Source: Pseudomonas sp. PDM15
GTDB taxonomy: Bacteria > Pseudomonadota > Gammaproteobacteria > Pseudomonadales > Pseudomonadaceae
Direction of reading: 5' to 3'
Assembly (NCBI RefSeq): GCF_014851565.1
Contig: NZ_JACVAA010000003.1
Coordinates: 434,001-498,000 of the forward strand
DNA length: 64,000 bases
The first letter of the stretch is position 1. The number at the start of each line of letters is the position of its first letter. Shown one piece after another: positions 28,172 to 38,271 of the stretch. The position numbers and the translations under genes are program-made. The notes below the pieces were generated by a model. It was given only the letters and a program-made list of their open reading frames with translations, was not told the origin of the DNA and did not search any database.

Positions 28172-29668
28172 TCAGAACTGGAAGTACAGGAAGGGTGAAA
28201 AGCTTTGCGCCGACAGCTTCAGGATCGAGGCGGCAAACAGCAGCAGGATCAAAGTGCGGCCCAGCAACACCGCGTAGGCTGGCGTAGCCGCCACGGCGCC
28301 ACCGGCGGTACCACCCGCCAGCGGTGCGGCACCGCTCGCGTCTGCCGCCTCGGCCTTGGGTGCACGCGAGGCCAACGGGTTGGCATAGAACTGGCGGATG
28401 CCGAACCAGGCAATCACCCCGTAGGCCAGCAGCAGCGTGCCGATCTGCAGGCTGGTCAGCTGGGAAACGGTCAGCTCCGACAGGCTCCACTCGGAGAAGT
28501 CGAACATGGCGGCGTACATGCGCCAGGCCACGTCGAGGTTCTCGGCGCGGAAGATCACCCAGCCCAGCACCACCAGGAGGAAGGTGAAGGCCCACTTCAG
28601 CGGATTGAGGGTACGCGGCGCGGCGTCCACACCCAAGGCGCGCTCGATGGCCAGCCACATGCCGTGCCAGGCGCCCCAGATCACGTAGGTGAAGTTGGCG
28701 CCGTGCCACAGACCGCCCAGCAACATGGTCAGGAACAGGTTGCGGTAGGTCTGGAAGGTGGTACCGCGGTTGCCGCCCAGGCTGATGTACAGGTAGTCGC
28801 GCAGCCAGGTGGACAGACTGATGTGCCAGCGCCGCCAGAACTCGGTGATCGACTGGCTGATGTAGGGCTGGTTGAAGTTCTCCATGAAGCGGAAGCCCAT
28901 CATCAGACCCAGGCCGATGGCCATGCTGCTGTAGCCGGCAAAGTCGAAGTACAGCTGCGCGGTGTAGGCGAAGGCGCCGAGCCAGGCATCACCGGTGGTG
29001 GGGTTCTCCAGGGCGAAGCAGTGATCGGCGATGGGCGCCACGCTGTCGGCGATGAACACCTTCATGATGAAACCCTGCATGAAGCGTGTGCAGCCTTCGG
29101 CGAACTTGTCCACCGTATGGGTACGGTGGTTGAACTGGTCCACCAGGTCGCGGAAGCGCAACACCGGGCCGGCGATCAGGTGCGGGAAGATCGCCACGAA
29201 CGCGGCGAAGTCGATCAGGTTGTGGGTGGCCGGGGTATCGCCGCGGTACACATCGATGATGTAGCTGATCGACTCGAACACGTAGAACGAGATGCCGATC
29301 GGCAACAGGATGTGCGTCAACACGAAGGGGTCCATGCCGAACGAGCTGACCACCATGTTGAAGCTCTCGACCCCGAAGTTGGCGTACTTGAAATAGCCGA
29401 GCACGCAGAGGTCGACCACCACACCGAGGATCAACCATTTCTGCGCGGCTTTAGTCCGCACTCCGGCCGCACCGATACGCAGACCGATCCAGTAGTTGAA
29501 CACGGTGACGGCGGCGAACAGCGCGAGGAAGTCGATGCGCCACCAGGCGTAGAAGATGTAGCTCGCAATCAGCAACAGCAGATTGCGATAGCGATTCCCG
29601 CTCAGGTAGTACAAGCCGAGGAAGATCGGCAGGAACAGGAACAGGAACACGTTGGACGAAAAAACCAT
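28172..29668 (-). CDS. algI: Alginate O-acetyltransferase membrane component AlgI (MBOAT)
   Basis: A 498-aa multipass MBOAT-family protein starting MVFSSNVFLFLFLPIFLGLYYL, with the conserved His region LWHGANFTYVIWGAWHG. It moves acetyl groups across the inner membrane. AAGGAGGAT is directly upstream of the ATG. It is normally preceded by algL, but here algX is next upstream, after a short gap holding a 10-bp hairpin. Confidence 0.96.
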   Translation of the reverse strand: MVFSSNVFLFLFLPIFLGLYYLSGNRYRNLLLLIASYIFYAWWRIDFLALFAAVTVFNYWIGLRIGAAGVRTKAAQKWLILGVVVDLCVLGYFKYANFGVESFNMVVSSFGMDPFVLTHILLPIGISFYVFESISYIIDVYRGDTPATHNLIDFAAFVAIFPHLIAGPVLRFRDLVDQFNHRTHTVDKFAEGCTRFMQGFIMKVFIADSVAPIADHCFALENPTTGDAWLGAFAYTAQLYFDFAGYSSMAIGLGLMMGFRFMENFNQPYISQSITEFWRRWHISLSTWLRDYLYISLGGNRGTTFQTYRNLFLTMLLGGLWHGANFTYVIWGAWHGMWLAIERALGVDAAPRTLNPLKWAFTFLLVVLGWVIFRAENLDVAWRMYAAMFDFSEWSLSELTVSQLTSLQIGTLLLAYGVIAWFGIRQFYANPLASRAPKAEAADASGAAPLAGGTAGGAVAATPAYAVLLGRTLILLLFAASILKLSAQSFSPFLYFQF

Positions 29669-29682
29669 TTTATCCTCCTTGT

Positions 29683-29705
29683 GGCCTGCGCCAGCGGCGC
29701 AGGCC
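29683..29705 (-). other. Perfect 10-bp hairpin at the algX-algI junction
   Basis: GGCCTGCGCC (29683-29692) and GGCGCAGGCC (29696-29705) are perfectly complementary around a three-base loop. It occupies most of the 43-base algX-algI gap, exactly where algL stands in the usual operon, and lies just upstream of the algI ribosome site. Confidence 0.7.
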
Positions 29706-29711
29706 TATAGC

Positions 29712-31121
29712 TCAATCGGCCTGAGCCTGCATTTGGCCTGGTTGGCGCGGACAGACATTCACTTCTGCCTGGAGCCCTTTGGGCATATCCGCAGGCATGT
29801 CCAGGTCAAATGAGAGCAGCGTCTGCCCTGCCCCTTCCGCATCGTCCCGCAGGTTGAAAACGAAGCGCCCGTCGCCCTCTACTTCACGAGTGCGCTCGAT
29901 CTTCAGCTGCTCCTTGGAGCCGCTCATGTACCAGACGGTACCTTTGAGCAACTTGACGCCTTGCTGGTTGAACTGGACGTCTGCCAGATAGCGCTCGCTG
30001 CGAATGGGCAGGACACCGGAATTCACCAGGATTTCATTGCGGCCCGGTTGCAGCGTCACCTTCTTGCTCAATGTGGTCGACTTGTCCTTACAGCCATCAG
30101 CCAGCATCGGCATGATCTGCCGGTAGAAGATCGGCATGGAGATGTCGTAGTAGCTGGTGATTTCCCAGATCAGGATCTTCGGCGGCCGCGCCTGAAAGTC
30201 CTGGCTGCCGAGATACTGCAGCATGGCGCTGTGGAACCCGCCGCCGCTCACCGAACGGTTGTCGATATCGACGGCGGCCTGTTCCTTCAGGAAGCCGGAG
30301 AAGTTGTATTGCGGCGTACTGAAGCTGGTGCCTGCCAGAATCACCTGCGGCAGCTCTTCGTCACCGAACAGGTCGCTCGCCTCGTCCTTGGGCTCGGTGA
30401 TGAAGCGGGTCACGTATTGGTTTTCATAGCTGTAGCCACAGACCTTATGAAACGCCTGGTTGAGTGAGCCGATCTTGTAGCCCAGGCCATCCGGGCGACT
30501 GACGAACTCCTTGCGCGGGACGCTCTTGAATACTTCCGAGCGGCGAAGCTCTTCGGCAACCAGTTTGGCGGCGAACTCGGCACCGTATGGAGTCCAGTGG
30601 TGGTCGCGCTTGTAGAAGAACGGCTTGTCCGCTTCGCCATGCTCTTCCAGCATGGGCGTCAGGTCCGGCACCAGAATGCCCAGCGAACGCATCTTTTCGA
30701 TGACCTTGTGATAGTTTTCCTCGGCCAGATCGAACTCGAACGTCTGACGCGTCTCGGGGCTCAGCTTGTCTGCGTTGGCCATGCCCCGGGTCGGGATATA
30801 GACAATCATCAACTGGGTGCCCATGGCCTTGAGCCGGTCGCTCAACTCCTGCAGGTGGGCATAGCCCTCGGGCGTGGTGCCCATCTGGGTCATCAGGTCG
30901 GTCTTGGTGCGGAACAGCCAGTCATCCTTGCCTTGCACCAACTTGCTGAAATCACTCATGTCGCCGGTGTAAGTGGCATCGTTGAGAGCCTGCGGGCAGA
31001 TTTCACAGCACTTCTCGATGGCATATTGCGGCGCTGTCTGCTCGGCAAAGGCAGATTGAATCGCCAACATTCCGAGTGCCGCCCCAATAGCTGTCTGACT
31101 AATAAAAAACTTACGATTCAT
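29712..31121 (-). CDS. algX: Alginate acetyltransferase/export protein AlgX
   Basis: A 469-aa periplasmic protein with signal peptide MNRKFFISQTAIGAALGMLA, an SGNH-like domain and a C-terminal carbohydrate-binding module. The catalytic residues expected from the family are visible: D173 and H175 in RDHHWTPYG and S266 in GTSFS. It performs terminal acetylation of mannuronate and is part of the periplasmic export complex. It follows algG by 13 bases. Confidence 0.95.
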   Translation of the reverse strand: MNRKFFISQTAIGAALGMLAIQSAFAEQTAPQYAIEKCCEICPQALNDATYTGDMSDFSKLVQGKDDWLFRTKTDLMTQMGTTPEGYAHLQELSDRLKAMGTQLMIVYIPTRGMANADKLSPETRQTFEFDLAEENYHKVIEKMRSLGILVPDLTPMLEEHGEADKPFFYKRDHHWTPYGAEFAAKLVAEELRRSEVFKSVPRKEFVSRPDGLGYKIGSLNQAFHKVCGYSYENQYVTRFITEPKDEASDLFGDEELPQVILAGTSFSTPQYNFSGFLKEQAAVDIDNRSVSGGGFHSAMLQYLGSQDFQARPPKILIWEITSYYDISMPIFYRQIMPMLADGCKDKSTTLSKKVTLQPGRNEILVNSGVLPIRSERYLADVQFNQQGVKLLKGTVWYMSGSKEQLKIERTREVEGDGRFVFNLRDDAEGAGQTLLSFDLDMPADMPKGLQAEVNVCPRQPGQMQAQAD

Positions 31122-31134
31122 TTGATCACCTCGC

Positions 31135-32700
31135 CTATTGGCGTTGAGCCAGTTTCTGCAACGGCAAGACGTGCACTGCTTTCTTCTGCCGAATCATCAG
31201 GTCGAGAATCTCGCTCTTGCCCTGAGCAAGCGCACCGAACATCCCCACACCCGAATCTTTGGAGGGCATCAGCATTTCCAGGCGAGAAAGCTTCACGCTG
31301 CGGGGGGCGACAACAGAAATAGCGCCGGACTGATTACCGATCAGTCGATCACCTATCACGTTCAATGACAGGTTCATGTCGAACGGATCGAGTTGGAGAT
31401 CGCGAGGCGTGTGGGTGAGGTCCTTCACATGCCCGTAGACCCCTAACAAGCCATTGGCCATGGAGATGTTTTCGAACAAGGTCACGTCATAACTGTTGCG
31501 CACGCGAATGCCGTGCCGCCCGTTATTGAAGGACTTGTTGCGCATCAGCAGATTGTCGCCGCTCTCATAGATGGTGATGCCGTCCGAGCCGTTTCGATAA
31601 ACCTCGTTATTGGCCACCACGTTATTCACGCTGATCCGGTCGATCACGATGCCGGACAGGGTGTTTTCATAAGAGCGGTTGTTGATGATCCAGCTGTCGT
31701 TCACCTCGCGGGAAATGATGATTCCGTGCTTCTGCACCGTGCCATAAGCCGTGTTGCCAGCAATGATCAGTCGGCGTGAACGGTCATGCGGGTCGATGCC
31801 GTAGACCAGGTTGTTCCGATAGGTATTGTTGAGCAGCACGACATCGAAGGCCTCGTAGCAATAGAAGCCGTACCACATATCGTCGAACATGGAGTTGATC
31901 AGCCAACCGGTAGGATGGTCGCGCTTCATGATCGGATGCATCGCCGGGCTGTACTGGGAAATCGACACGCCGTAAGACTTACTCGCCGTGTAACCCAGGC
32001 TCGAGACGACACTGTTGACGATATAGGTTTCGGTTCCGCCCCAGGAGTTGAGGAACGGCCGGAAGCGCCCCTTCTTCGCGAACCAGTCCTGGCTGTTGTC
32101 CTTTTCGCGCCAGGCGGTCAGGCGGCTGTCGGTAATGAACAGCTTGCTGTCGTTGATGAGGAAGGCGCCATGATCACTCGACAGCCTGAAATCCTTGGTG
32201 CTCTTGTCGATATGAAAGGTCGCGCCTTGGTTCACCACGATCGGCCGCCGGGCGATATAGATACCGGGCTCGGTTTCCTCGAAGTACTTGGCAGGTAGTG
32301 CCTTCGCCAGATCCTTGGGAGTGACGTAACCGCCGTCGATGAATATGACTTGCGGCATTTCACCCTGACGTTTCAGCCACTCGCGGATACGTTCATCACC
32401 GCCGGTGAACTCCACCAGGGTGTTCTGCTCCAGCATGCGGCGCACGGCGATTGTCCCGGCAGGCTTGCGGACAATCTTTGCCTGCACCGCTTCGGCGGTG
32501 TAAGGGGTCAGGTCTGGAAATTTAGGTGGAGTGATTTCCAGAGACTCTGCCGGTGTGCCGGATACCTGATAGTCCTCCTGCACTTTTGCCGGGTCGAACA
32601 CCAGCCCCTTTACAGGAGCGCCATCCGCTCTGGCGATGGAGCTGAGCACAACAGCTCCAAGTAGCAAGACGATTGCAACTATTGATCGACGCGCGTTCAT
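31135..32700 (-). CDS. algG: Mannuronan C-5-epimerase AlgG
   Basis: A 521-aa periplasmic right-handed beta-helix enzyme that turns mannuronate into guluronate within the polymer. The signal peptide is MNARRSIVAIVLLLGAVVLS, and the catalytic DPHD motif lies at residues 303-306 within repeated beta-helix rungs rich in N and G. I used ATG 32700 with GGGGG upstream, 14 bases after the algE stop; the open frame runs to 32727 but would overlap algE. Confidence 0.95.
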   Translation of the reverse strand: MNARRSIVAIVLLLGAVVLSSIARADGAPVKGLVFDPAKVQEDYQVSGTPAESLEITPPKFPDLTPYTAEAVQAKIVRKPAGTIAVRRMLEQNTLVEFTGGDERIREWLKRQGEMPQVIFIDGGYVTPKDLAKALPAKYFEETEPGIYIARRPIVVNQGATFHIDKSTKDFRLSSDHGAFLINDSKLFITDSRLTAWREKDNSQDWFAKKGRFRPFLNSWGGTETYIVNSVVSSLGYTASKSYGVSISQYSPAMHPIMKRDHPTGWLINSMFDDMWYGFYCYEAFDVVLLNNTYRNNLVYGIDPHDRSRRLIIAGNTAYGTVQKHGIIISREVNDSWIINNRSYENTLSGIVIDRISVNNVVANNEVYRNGSDGITIYESGDNLLMRNKSFNNGRHGIRVRNSYDVTLFENISMANGLLGVYGHVKDLTHTPRDLQLDPFDMNLSLNVIGDRLIGNQSGAISVVAPRSVKLSRLEMLMPSKDSGVGMFGALAQGKSEILDLMIRQKKAVHVLPLQKLAQRQ

Positions 32701-32714
32701 TGCAAACCCCCTGT

Positions 32715-34133
32715 CTAGTAGCGCCAAATCACATCGAGAAATGCGCGATGCATTTTCGAATCGGTTTCATCTGCAAAAGCGTCCCCGGCAAAGAACAGGC
32801 CGCCGCGGAAGCGGACCAGGGCGGACTTGGCTCCCAGCCAGCCGAGGGCAGGCGGGATACGCCCTTCATCGAAGTAACGAGTCAGCACAAGATCGACCTC
32901 CTGGCCGATATCCTTCTCGCCGGGAACCATGTTTGACTGCAGGCCGCTTTTGCTATCGAAGTCATCGTCGACCCGCCAGAAGCGGTGATAGATGACACTG
33001 GCGTCGTACTCGTTATCGATATTCCAACCGGCGAACAGGCTGGCCGCCTGCAAGTTGGTCATTTCACCGCGATAGGCCTCACCGAAACGGTTGATCGAGG
33101 ACTTGGTTCCCGTGAAGTTGGAGCGATTGCTCTGCAGGTCCGTTTGCAGGAACTGCTCTTCCTCGCCTCCCGATGCCCGGGTATAGGTCGTGCCCACCCG
33201 CCAGGCGTCGTCGATGTTCCAGCGCAATCCCAGGTCGAGCGCCCAAGCATCGACATCCTCACTGCGCTGCCCGGTGACCCGACGAGTACCGCCTACCGTC
33301 GAGCTGGTCAGATAGTCCAGATCGGCGTTCATCCAGGTAACGCTGGCCAAATAGCTCAGCGGATTGGTGCTGCGGTGGTTGTAGAAGTCGCCGTTGAACT
33401 CGACGCCCAGCCAGGTGGCTTGACCGTTGTAGCTCTTGTCGAGAACGCCCAGCTCTTCGCCGGCCTGGTTTAGGTCGCCGCTGTCATCGCTGTGGTGGAA
33501 CTTGATTCCAGCCCAGTGACCAGGGCGCCATTGCCTGGCGATGTCGGCCATGAAATGAACACGGTCGTCATCCTGCGGAGCCAGTTCATCAAGATCGGTG
33601 CGATAGTCGCTGAAGCGCTCCGCAACCCCCACGTGGGCACTCAGCAGGGTGGTGTCGAAGGTCCAGCGCAGGGCCTCGATGTTGCTATCCCACCACAGGC
33701 CATCGGCGCTTCTGATTTTCTGCCGGCCCAAGCGCAGCGATTCACCGGGGTAGGCCGTCAAGCCGGAGTAGTCGACCCAGAACTCATGAAGAGCGAGGAA
33801 CTTGTCGTCCCGCTCGCGGGCGTCGTCCGGGTCGAAGGTGTCCGACTCGCTGGTATCGGATTCGATGACGTCGGTGGCCGCAAAGGCCTCGCCGAGGACG
33901 TAACCGCTCCAGTCCCCCGAGCGATGGAAGACCCATGGGCGCAGGCTGATACCCGCTCCGTTGAAGTCACCGCCTTCACGGGTGCCCAGGTCCTGATCGT
34001 CGATACTTTGTCCGGTGATCTTTACGTTGGCCCCATAAGACAGGCCCGATGGCAACTCAGCCGCCTGCAGCGAGGCGACGGAACATCCGGAAGCCCAAAT
34101 AAGCAGAGCAATTGATCGTTTGGATACTGTCAT
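32715..34133 (-). CDS. algE: Alginate export porin AlgE
   Basis: A 472-aa outer-membrane beta-barrel through which alginate leaves the cell. It has a signal peptide (MTVSKRSIALLIWASGCSVAS, cleavage after LQA), many alternating aromatic strands, acidic loops such as SDTSESDTFDPDDARERDD, and a C-terminal VIWRY ending with an aromatic residue as in OMPs. The start overlaps the algK stop by four bases (ATGA). It is a little shorter than the P. aeruginosa protein I recall (490 aa), probably in a loop. Confidence 0.94.
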   Translation of the reverse strand: MTVSKRSIALLIWASGCSVASLQAAELPSGLSYGANVKITGQSIDDQDLGTREGGDFNGAGISLRPWVFHRSGDWSGYVLGEAFAATDVIESDTSESDTFDPDDARERDDKFLALHEFWVDYSGLTAYPGESLRLGRQKIRSADGLWWDSNIEALRWTFDTTLLSAHVGVAERFSDYRTDLDELAPQDDDRVHFMADIARQWRPGHWAGIKFHHSDDSGDLNQAGEELGVLDKSYNGQATWLGVEFNGDFYNHRSTNPLSYLASVTWMNADLDYLTSSTVGGTRRVTGQRSEDVDAWALDLGLRWNIDDAWRVGTTYTRASGGEEEQFLQTDLQSNRSNFTGTKSSINRFGEAYRGEMTNLQAASLFAGWNIDNEYDASVIYHRFWRVDDDFDSKSGLQSNMVPGEKDIGQEVDLVLTRYFDEGRIPPALGWLGAKSALVRFRGGLFFAGDAFADETDSKMHRAFLDVIWRY

Positions 34134-35494
34134 AGCATTCCCTGCGTACTGTTTGTCTTGAGGGTGGTGCTGACCTGCTCTTGACCACGCGCACGCATTT
34201 CGCCCTGGGATAGCTCCAGAGCCTTGGCGATTTCCGCCGAGTTCATGGTGGGCGCAAGACGGTCAATCAGGACCTGGCCGTATGGCAGGCCACCTTGCTT
34301 GGCCAAATTGGCAAACGAATAGGCATAGACCTTGTTGATCTTCACCCCCTGGCCGTCGCTGAAGAGCCTGGCCAGGTCAATGTCGGACTGGACATCACCC
34401 GCGCGCGCTGCGATCAGATAGTGCTCGAGCGCTTTCTCCGGCTGGATCTGGCCCAGTTGGCCGCCCGCGTACAGCTTGCCCAGGAAATAGTTGGACCTGG
34501 GCTCCAGGGGGGCCGACATCAGCAGGTATTTTTCCGCGGCGACCGGGTCGGCCGGGATGACTTTCCCGCGCAGGTAGAGACGCCCAAGCATGTAGGCCGC
34601 TCGATTGATCCCGGCATCCAGCCCTTTCTGCAGATAGGCGTGGATCTCGTCCGGGCTTTCGACGAGCTGGGGATAGCGGATCGACAGTTCCGCCAGGTCG
34701 CACCAGGCATCGGGGAAAGTCGGGGCGATCGCCACATAAAGCCCCTTCGCCGCTTCGGGGTCGGGCTGCCCGGCATCGCTGCCGACCAAAGCCTTGGCCA
34801 CGTCACGCATCGCCTCCGGAGGCAGGCGGCCGGATTGGAATTCCGACTGCATGCGCTCCAGCAGCGCTGCCTGCTCGTCGCCACGCCCCTGGCTGCGATA
34901 GACCACCGCCAGCTCGGCATAACACTCGGTCACCTGGGCGAGCCAGCGCTGACAGGTCTGCTCGATCTCGGCGACGTGCTGCTGGTAATCCCCGCGGGCG
35001 CGGTACAGGAGGATCTTGCCGAGTTGAGCCTCGGCGATCCCCTGCTCCTCCCAGAGATCGAGCTGACGCTCGATCTCCGGATCCTGTGCGCCCAAGGGGC
35101 CATTCAACTTGACGCGAACCCAGGGAAGCACAGTGCTGGTGTCTCCCAACTCCAGCCCGCGACGCAGCAGCTGATCCGCCTCGTTGCGCTCCTGTATAGA
35201 ACTATCCGGCTTGCTGGCCAGCCATTTGCCGAGGCGCGTAGGAGCCAAGGGGGACTTGTCCATGGCATCGCGATACATCTGCTCGCCCTTGGCCTGCTTT
35301 TCCTTGGAAGGGCTTTTGATCAGCAGATCAGCGAGCCCCACCTGCGCATCGACATAGCCGAGCTCCGCCAGGGGGCGGAAATTGGCCTCTGCCGTTTCCG
35401 TATCCCCGCGGAACTTCGCATCTTTGGCCAGCTGCAGATCCGGTGTAGAACATCCCACCAATAGACTGCAACCTAGCAGCATGACCCTGTTCAT
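34130..35494 (-). CDS. algK: Alginate lipoprotein AlgK, Sel1/TPR-repeat scaffold
   Basis: A 454-aa outer-membrane lipoprotein: the signal MNRVMLLGCSLLVGC ends in a clear lipobox. The rest is helical Sel1/TPR-like repeats such as YMLGRLYLRGKVIPADPVAA and YFLGKLYAGGQLGQIQPEKA. It places and stabilises AlgE and connects the periplasmic complex. The start overlaps the alg44 stop by four bases. Confidence 0.94.
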   Translation of the reverse strand: MNRVMLLGCSLLVGCSTPDLQLAKDAKFRGDTETAEANFRPLAELGYVDAQVGLADLLIKSPSKEKQAKGEQMYRDAMDKSPLAPTRLGKWLASKPDSSIQERNEADQLLRRGLELGDTSTVLPWVRVKLNGPLGAQDPEIERQLDLWEEQGIAEAQLGKILLYRARGDYQQHVAEIEQTCQRWLAQVTECYAELAVVYRSQGRGDEQAALLERMQSEFQSGRLPPEAMRDVAKALVGSDAGQPDPEAAKGLYVAIAPTFPDAWCDLAELSIRYPQLVESPDEIHAYLQKGLDAGINRAAYMLGRLYLRGKVIPADPVAAEKYLLMSAPLEPRSNYFLGKLYAGGQLGQIQPEKALEHYLIAARAGDVQSDIDLARLFSDGQGVKINKVYAYSFANLAKQGGLPYGQVLIDRLAPTMNSAEIAKALELSQGEMRARGQEQVSTTLKTNSTQGML

Positions 35495-36654
35495 TTGCCG
35501 GCCGCCACGGTGGTGCGGGTCCACAGCCCATCGAACGGCTGAATGCGAACATCGACCGGGCGTTTGACCAGCACGTTATCCAGCGGATCATGGGGCGTGA
35601 TCATGACGCGGATGTCGGAAGCCAGACCGCCGTCCTGCAGCGCCATGCTGGTAATGGTGCCGGCGCGCGGGGTCTTTTCGCCGCCGACCAGGAAGTCCAC
35701 CGGGGTGCCCGGCTGCAGGTCTGCGAACGCACGGTAAGGGAAGCGCGCCTCTACACTGGCCACGCTATCCAGCGGCGCAAGGTTGAATACCGCGGTCCCT
35801 TTGGCAGCTACCTGGCCATCGCCCACCAGTTGCGCCACGACGCGGCAATCGCAAGGACTGGTCAGGGTTCCCTGAATATTCTTGCTGAACAGACGCTCCA
35901 GATTCTCCGGGGTCATTTCCGATTCCGGCAGGATGTTCTTCAGCGCATCGAGCATGGTGGCCGAATAGGTCGCGACCGGAGCCCCCTTCTTCACCACGTC
36001 ACCGATCTTCACCAGGCTCTGCACGGAGCCCTCGCGAGGCATCGCCACTTCCTGACCAGGCACTACCACCTGAGCAGAGTCGGCATGGGTGATGAAGTAG
36101 ATGTCGTACAGCTGGTACAGGATGTACGTGCACGCCGCGACGCCGACCAGGAAGATGCCCATGCTCAGGCTCACTGCACGCAGACGCCCAAACAGGCCGG
36201 TCGGCGCACCGTCGATGCCTTTGCGCGGCTTGGTGAAGTTTTCCCGTTGCAGGGTGCTGATCAGATCACCGGCGTTGATGAGCTCACCGCTGAGGAAAGA
36301 GCTGATCAGGTAGCGCAGCGTCGCGATCTCGCGCGGGCGCAGGTGGTGGAACTCGCAGCCGGCGCGTTTGCCGCCGAGCGAACGTACCTGGAATTCGACA
36401 TCCATGTTGAAGCCGATGCCTTCGACCTCGAACATCAGTTTGCCGCGGCAATACTGCCCTTCGGTGAGCAGGTTGTTGCCAGGATGGAAGGAGAAGCCGC
36501 CGACCGACAGGTCGAGCAACTGAGCCTCGAGTTCCTGGCCCTGCTGGGTGAAGTAGCGGATCTTCGCCGGCAGCTTGAGGCGCGCGTACTGGCGCTGGGC
36601 TTCGGCTTCATGAACCACGTTGCTGTTGATGCTGGGGCTGATCACTGCGCTCAT
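35491..36654 (-). CDS. alg44: Alginate synthase c-di-GMP receptor Alg44
   Basis: A 387-aa inner-membrane protein. The N-terminal PilZ domain carries the c-di-GMP signatures RxxxR (RQYAR) and D-x-S-x-x-G (DLSVGGF). A single membrane helix near the middle (MGIFLVGVAACTYILYQLY) follows, then a periplasmic HlyD-like domain (VVPGQEVAMPREGSVQSLV). It activates Alg8 when c-di-GMP is bound. ATG 36654 has AAGGA seven bases upstream. Confidence 0.95.
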   Translation of the reverse strand: MSAVISPSINSNVVHEAEAQRQYARLKLPAKIRYFTQQGQELEAQLLDLSVGGFSFHPGNNLLTEGQYCRGKLMFEVEGIGFNMDVEFQVRSLGGKRAGCEFHHLRPREIATLRYLISSFLSGELINAGDLISTLQRENFTKPRKGIDGAPTGLFGRLRAVSLSMGIFLVGVAACTYILYQLYDIYFITHADSAQVVVPGQEVAMPREGSVQSLVKIGDVVKKGAPVATYSATMLDALKNILPESEMTPENLERLFSKNIQGTLTSPCDCRVVAQLVGDGQVAAKGTAVFNLAPLDSVASVEARFPYRAFADLQPGTPVDFLVGGEKTPRAGTITSMALQDGGLASDIRVMITPHDPLDNVLVKRPVDVRIQPFDGLWTRTTVAAGK

Positions 36655-36699
36655 ATTCGTTCCTTTATGCAATCAAGAGTCTTTGATGGGTCACGAGCT

Positions 36700-38181
36700 T
36701 CAGACCACCCACATCAGAGCAGCGACGAAGACGCTGCCTGCGGAGAAGGTCATGGTTCGGGACGACCAGGTGTTGAACCAGCGCTGGAAGCTGGCGAGAT
36801 CGCGGTTGAGCTTGGTCTTCTGGCGCGTCCAGGACTGCTGGTCCAGGCGGAAGAACACGTACACCTTCACCAGTGCGCCGACGATCTGGTTGTAATAGAG
36901 GATCAACGGATAAGCCGGACCGATCCTGTGGCCAGAGGCCAGCAGCAGCAGGGTCAGCACCAGCCGGGTGAGGCCAATCCACAGCAGGTAAATCAGCAGG
37001 TAGGCAAAGCCGTATTTGATGCTGGCGATGATCGCCACCGAGGGCCCGAGCAGGCTGGTCCACATGGACACCCGCTGGTCGAGCATGACCACGCTGGTGA
37101 ACACGCCCAGACGCCGTATGCCCAGGCCGAGCGCACGCGAGTTCTGCCGCAGGTTGTTGCCGTACCAGCGGAACATCAGCTTGCGGCTGGCCTTGATGAA
37201 GCTCTTCTCCGGAGGGTGTTCCACGGTGTGGATGGAGGCATCCGGCACGTAGAAAGTGTCGTAGCCAAGGCGCATCAGGCTGTACCAGCTGGACTTGTCG
37301 TCGCCGGTGAGGAACTTGAAACGCCCCAAGCGCCAGTGCTCGAGATGGTCGTTCTCGACGTCAGCAATGAAGCCCGGATCGGTCACCACCTCGGCACGGA
37401 ACACCGACATCCGCCCGGTCAGGGTCAGCACACGCTTGGACAGAGCCATCGAGCACATGTTGATGTGGCGCTGCGCGAAACGCAGCTTGTGCCACTCCTG
37501 CATGACGTAGCCGCCGCGCACCTCGCAGAACTCGTTGGTGGTGAGCCCGCCGAGATTGTCGAACAGGGTGAAGTAGGGTGCCGTCTGGCGTACCACGCCG
37601 GCGGAGAGCACGGTGTCGCCGTCAACCACCGCCACTACCGCGCGGCTGTCCGGTTGGTGCCGGGAAATGGCGCGGAAGCCCTGGGCCAGCCCGTCACGCT
37701 TGCCGGTACCAGGAATCCGCACTATGTCCAGGCGCACACGAGCCGGTGGTTCCAGGCGGTTCCACAGGTTCTTGATCAGCAGCTCGTCCGACAGCTCGAC
37801 GATCGAGCACACCACGGTGCTGGGGTAGCCGCAGTCGATCGCTTCCTGGATCACCGAGCGGTATACCGCTGCGGTGGTCAGGGCGTCGATACGAAAGCTG
37901 GTCACCAGCAGGTAGACGTGCGAAGGATCGGCCGCCTCGCCCAGCCGGCGCGCCTTGCGCCGATAGTGCGGGTAGACGATGTAGAGAAAGATGAGCCCGC
38001 GAACGTAATGGATCGCGCCCATCGAGTAACGCCAGATTCCCACTGCGCCAAGTATCAGCAGGAAGTCCGTCGACTCCGGATCGAAGATGGTGTGTGGCAG
38101 CAACAAGGCCATGCCACCCAACAGCGACAAATAGAACAGCCAGCCCGCGCCATTGCGCAAGCGTCCTTGAAGACTTTCCAT
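36700..38181 (-). CDS. alg8: Alginate polymerase Alg8 (GT2 glycosyltransferase)
   Basis: Catalytic subunit polymerising GDP-mannuronate across the inner membrane. A 493-aa protein with membrane helices at both ends and a cytoplasmic GT2 domain: [15 protein letters not shown] supplies metal- and nucleotide-binding Asp residues, [20 protein letters not shown] the acceptor region, and [12 protein letters not shown] the terminal motif. I took ATG 38181; an in-frame TTG lies nine bases upstream. Confidence 0.95.
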   Translation of the reverse strand: MESLQGRLRNGAGWLFYLSLLGGMALLLPHTIFDPESTDFLLILGAVGIWRYSMGAIHYVRGLIFLYIVYPHYRRKARRLGEAADPSHVYLLVTSFRIDALTTAAVYRSVIQEAIDCGYPSTVVCSIVELSDELLIKNLWNRLEPPARVRLDIVRIPGTGKRDGLAQGFRAISRHQPDSRAVVAVVDGDTVLSAGVVRQTAPYFTLFDNLGGLTTNEFCEVRGGYVMQEWHKLRFAQRHINMCSMALSKRVLTLTGRMSVFRAEVVTDPGFIADVENDHLEHWRLGRFKFLTGDDKSSWYSLMRLGYDTFYVPDASIHTVEHPPEKSFIKASRKLMFRWYGNNLRQNSRALGLGIRRLGVFTSVVMLDQRVSMWTSLLGPSVAIIASIKYGFAYLLIYLLWIGLTRLVLTLLLLASGHRIGPAYPLILYYNQIVGALVKVYVFFRLDQQSWTRQKTKLNRDLASFQRWFNTWSSRTMTFSAGSVFVAALMWVV

Positions 38182-38271
38182 GGTTGCCAATCCCGTTTGG
38201 TTTACTGCTCTGCAACGGGGGCGTCCTTATTGTTGTTGTAACGCCCTGTGCACATTGACCTACAGCAGTTG

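Noticed and set aside
35590..38241. 883-codon frame antisense to alg44 and alg8
   Set aside because: Entirely opposite two confidently identified genes, without domains or a start signal.
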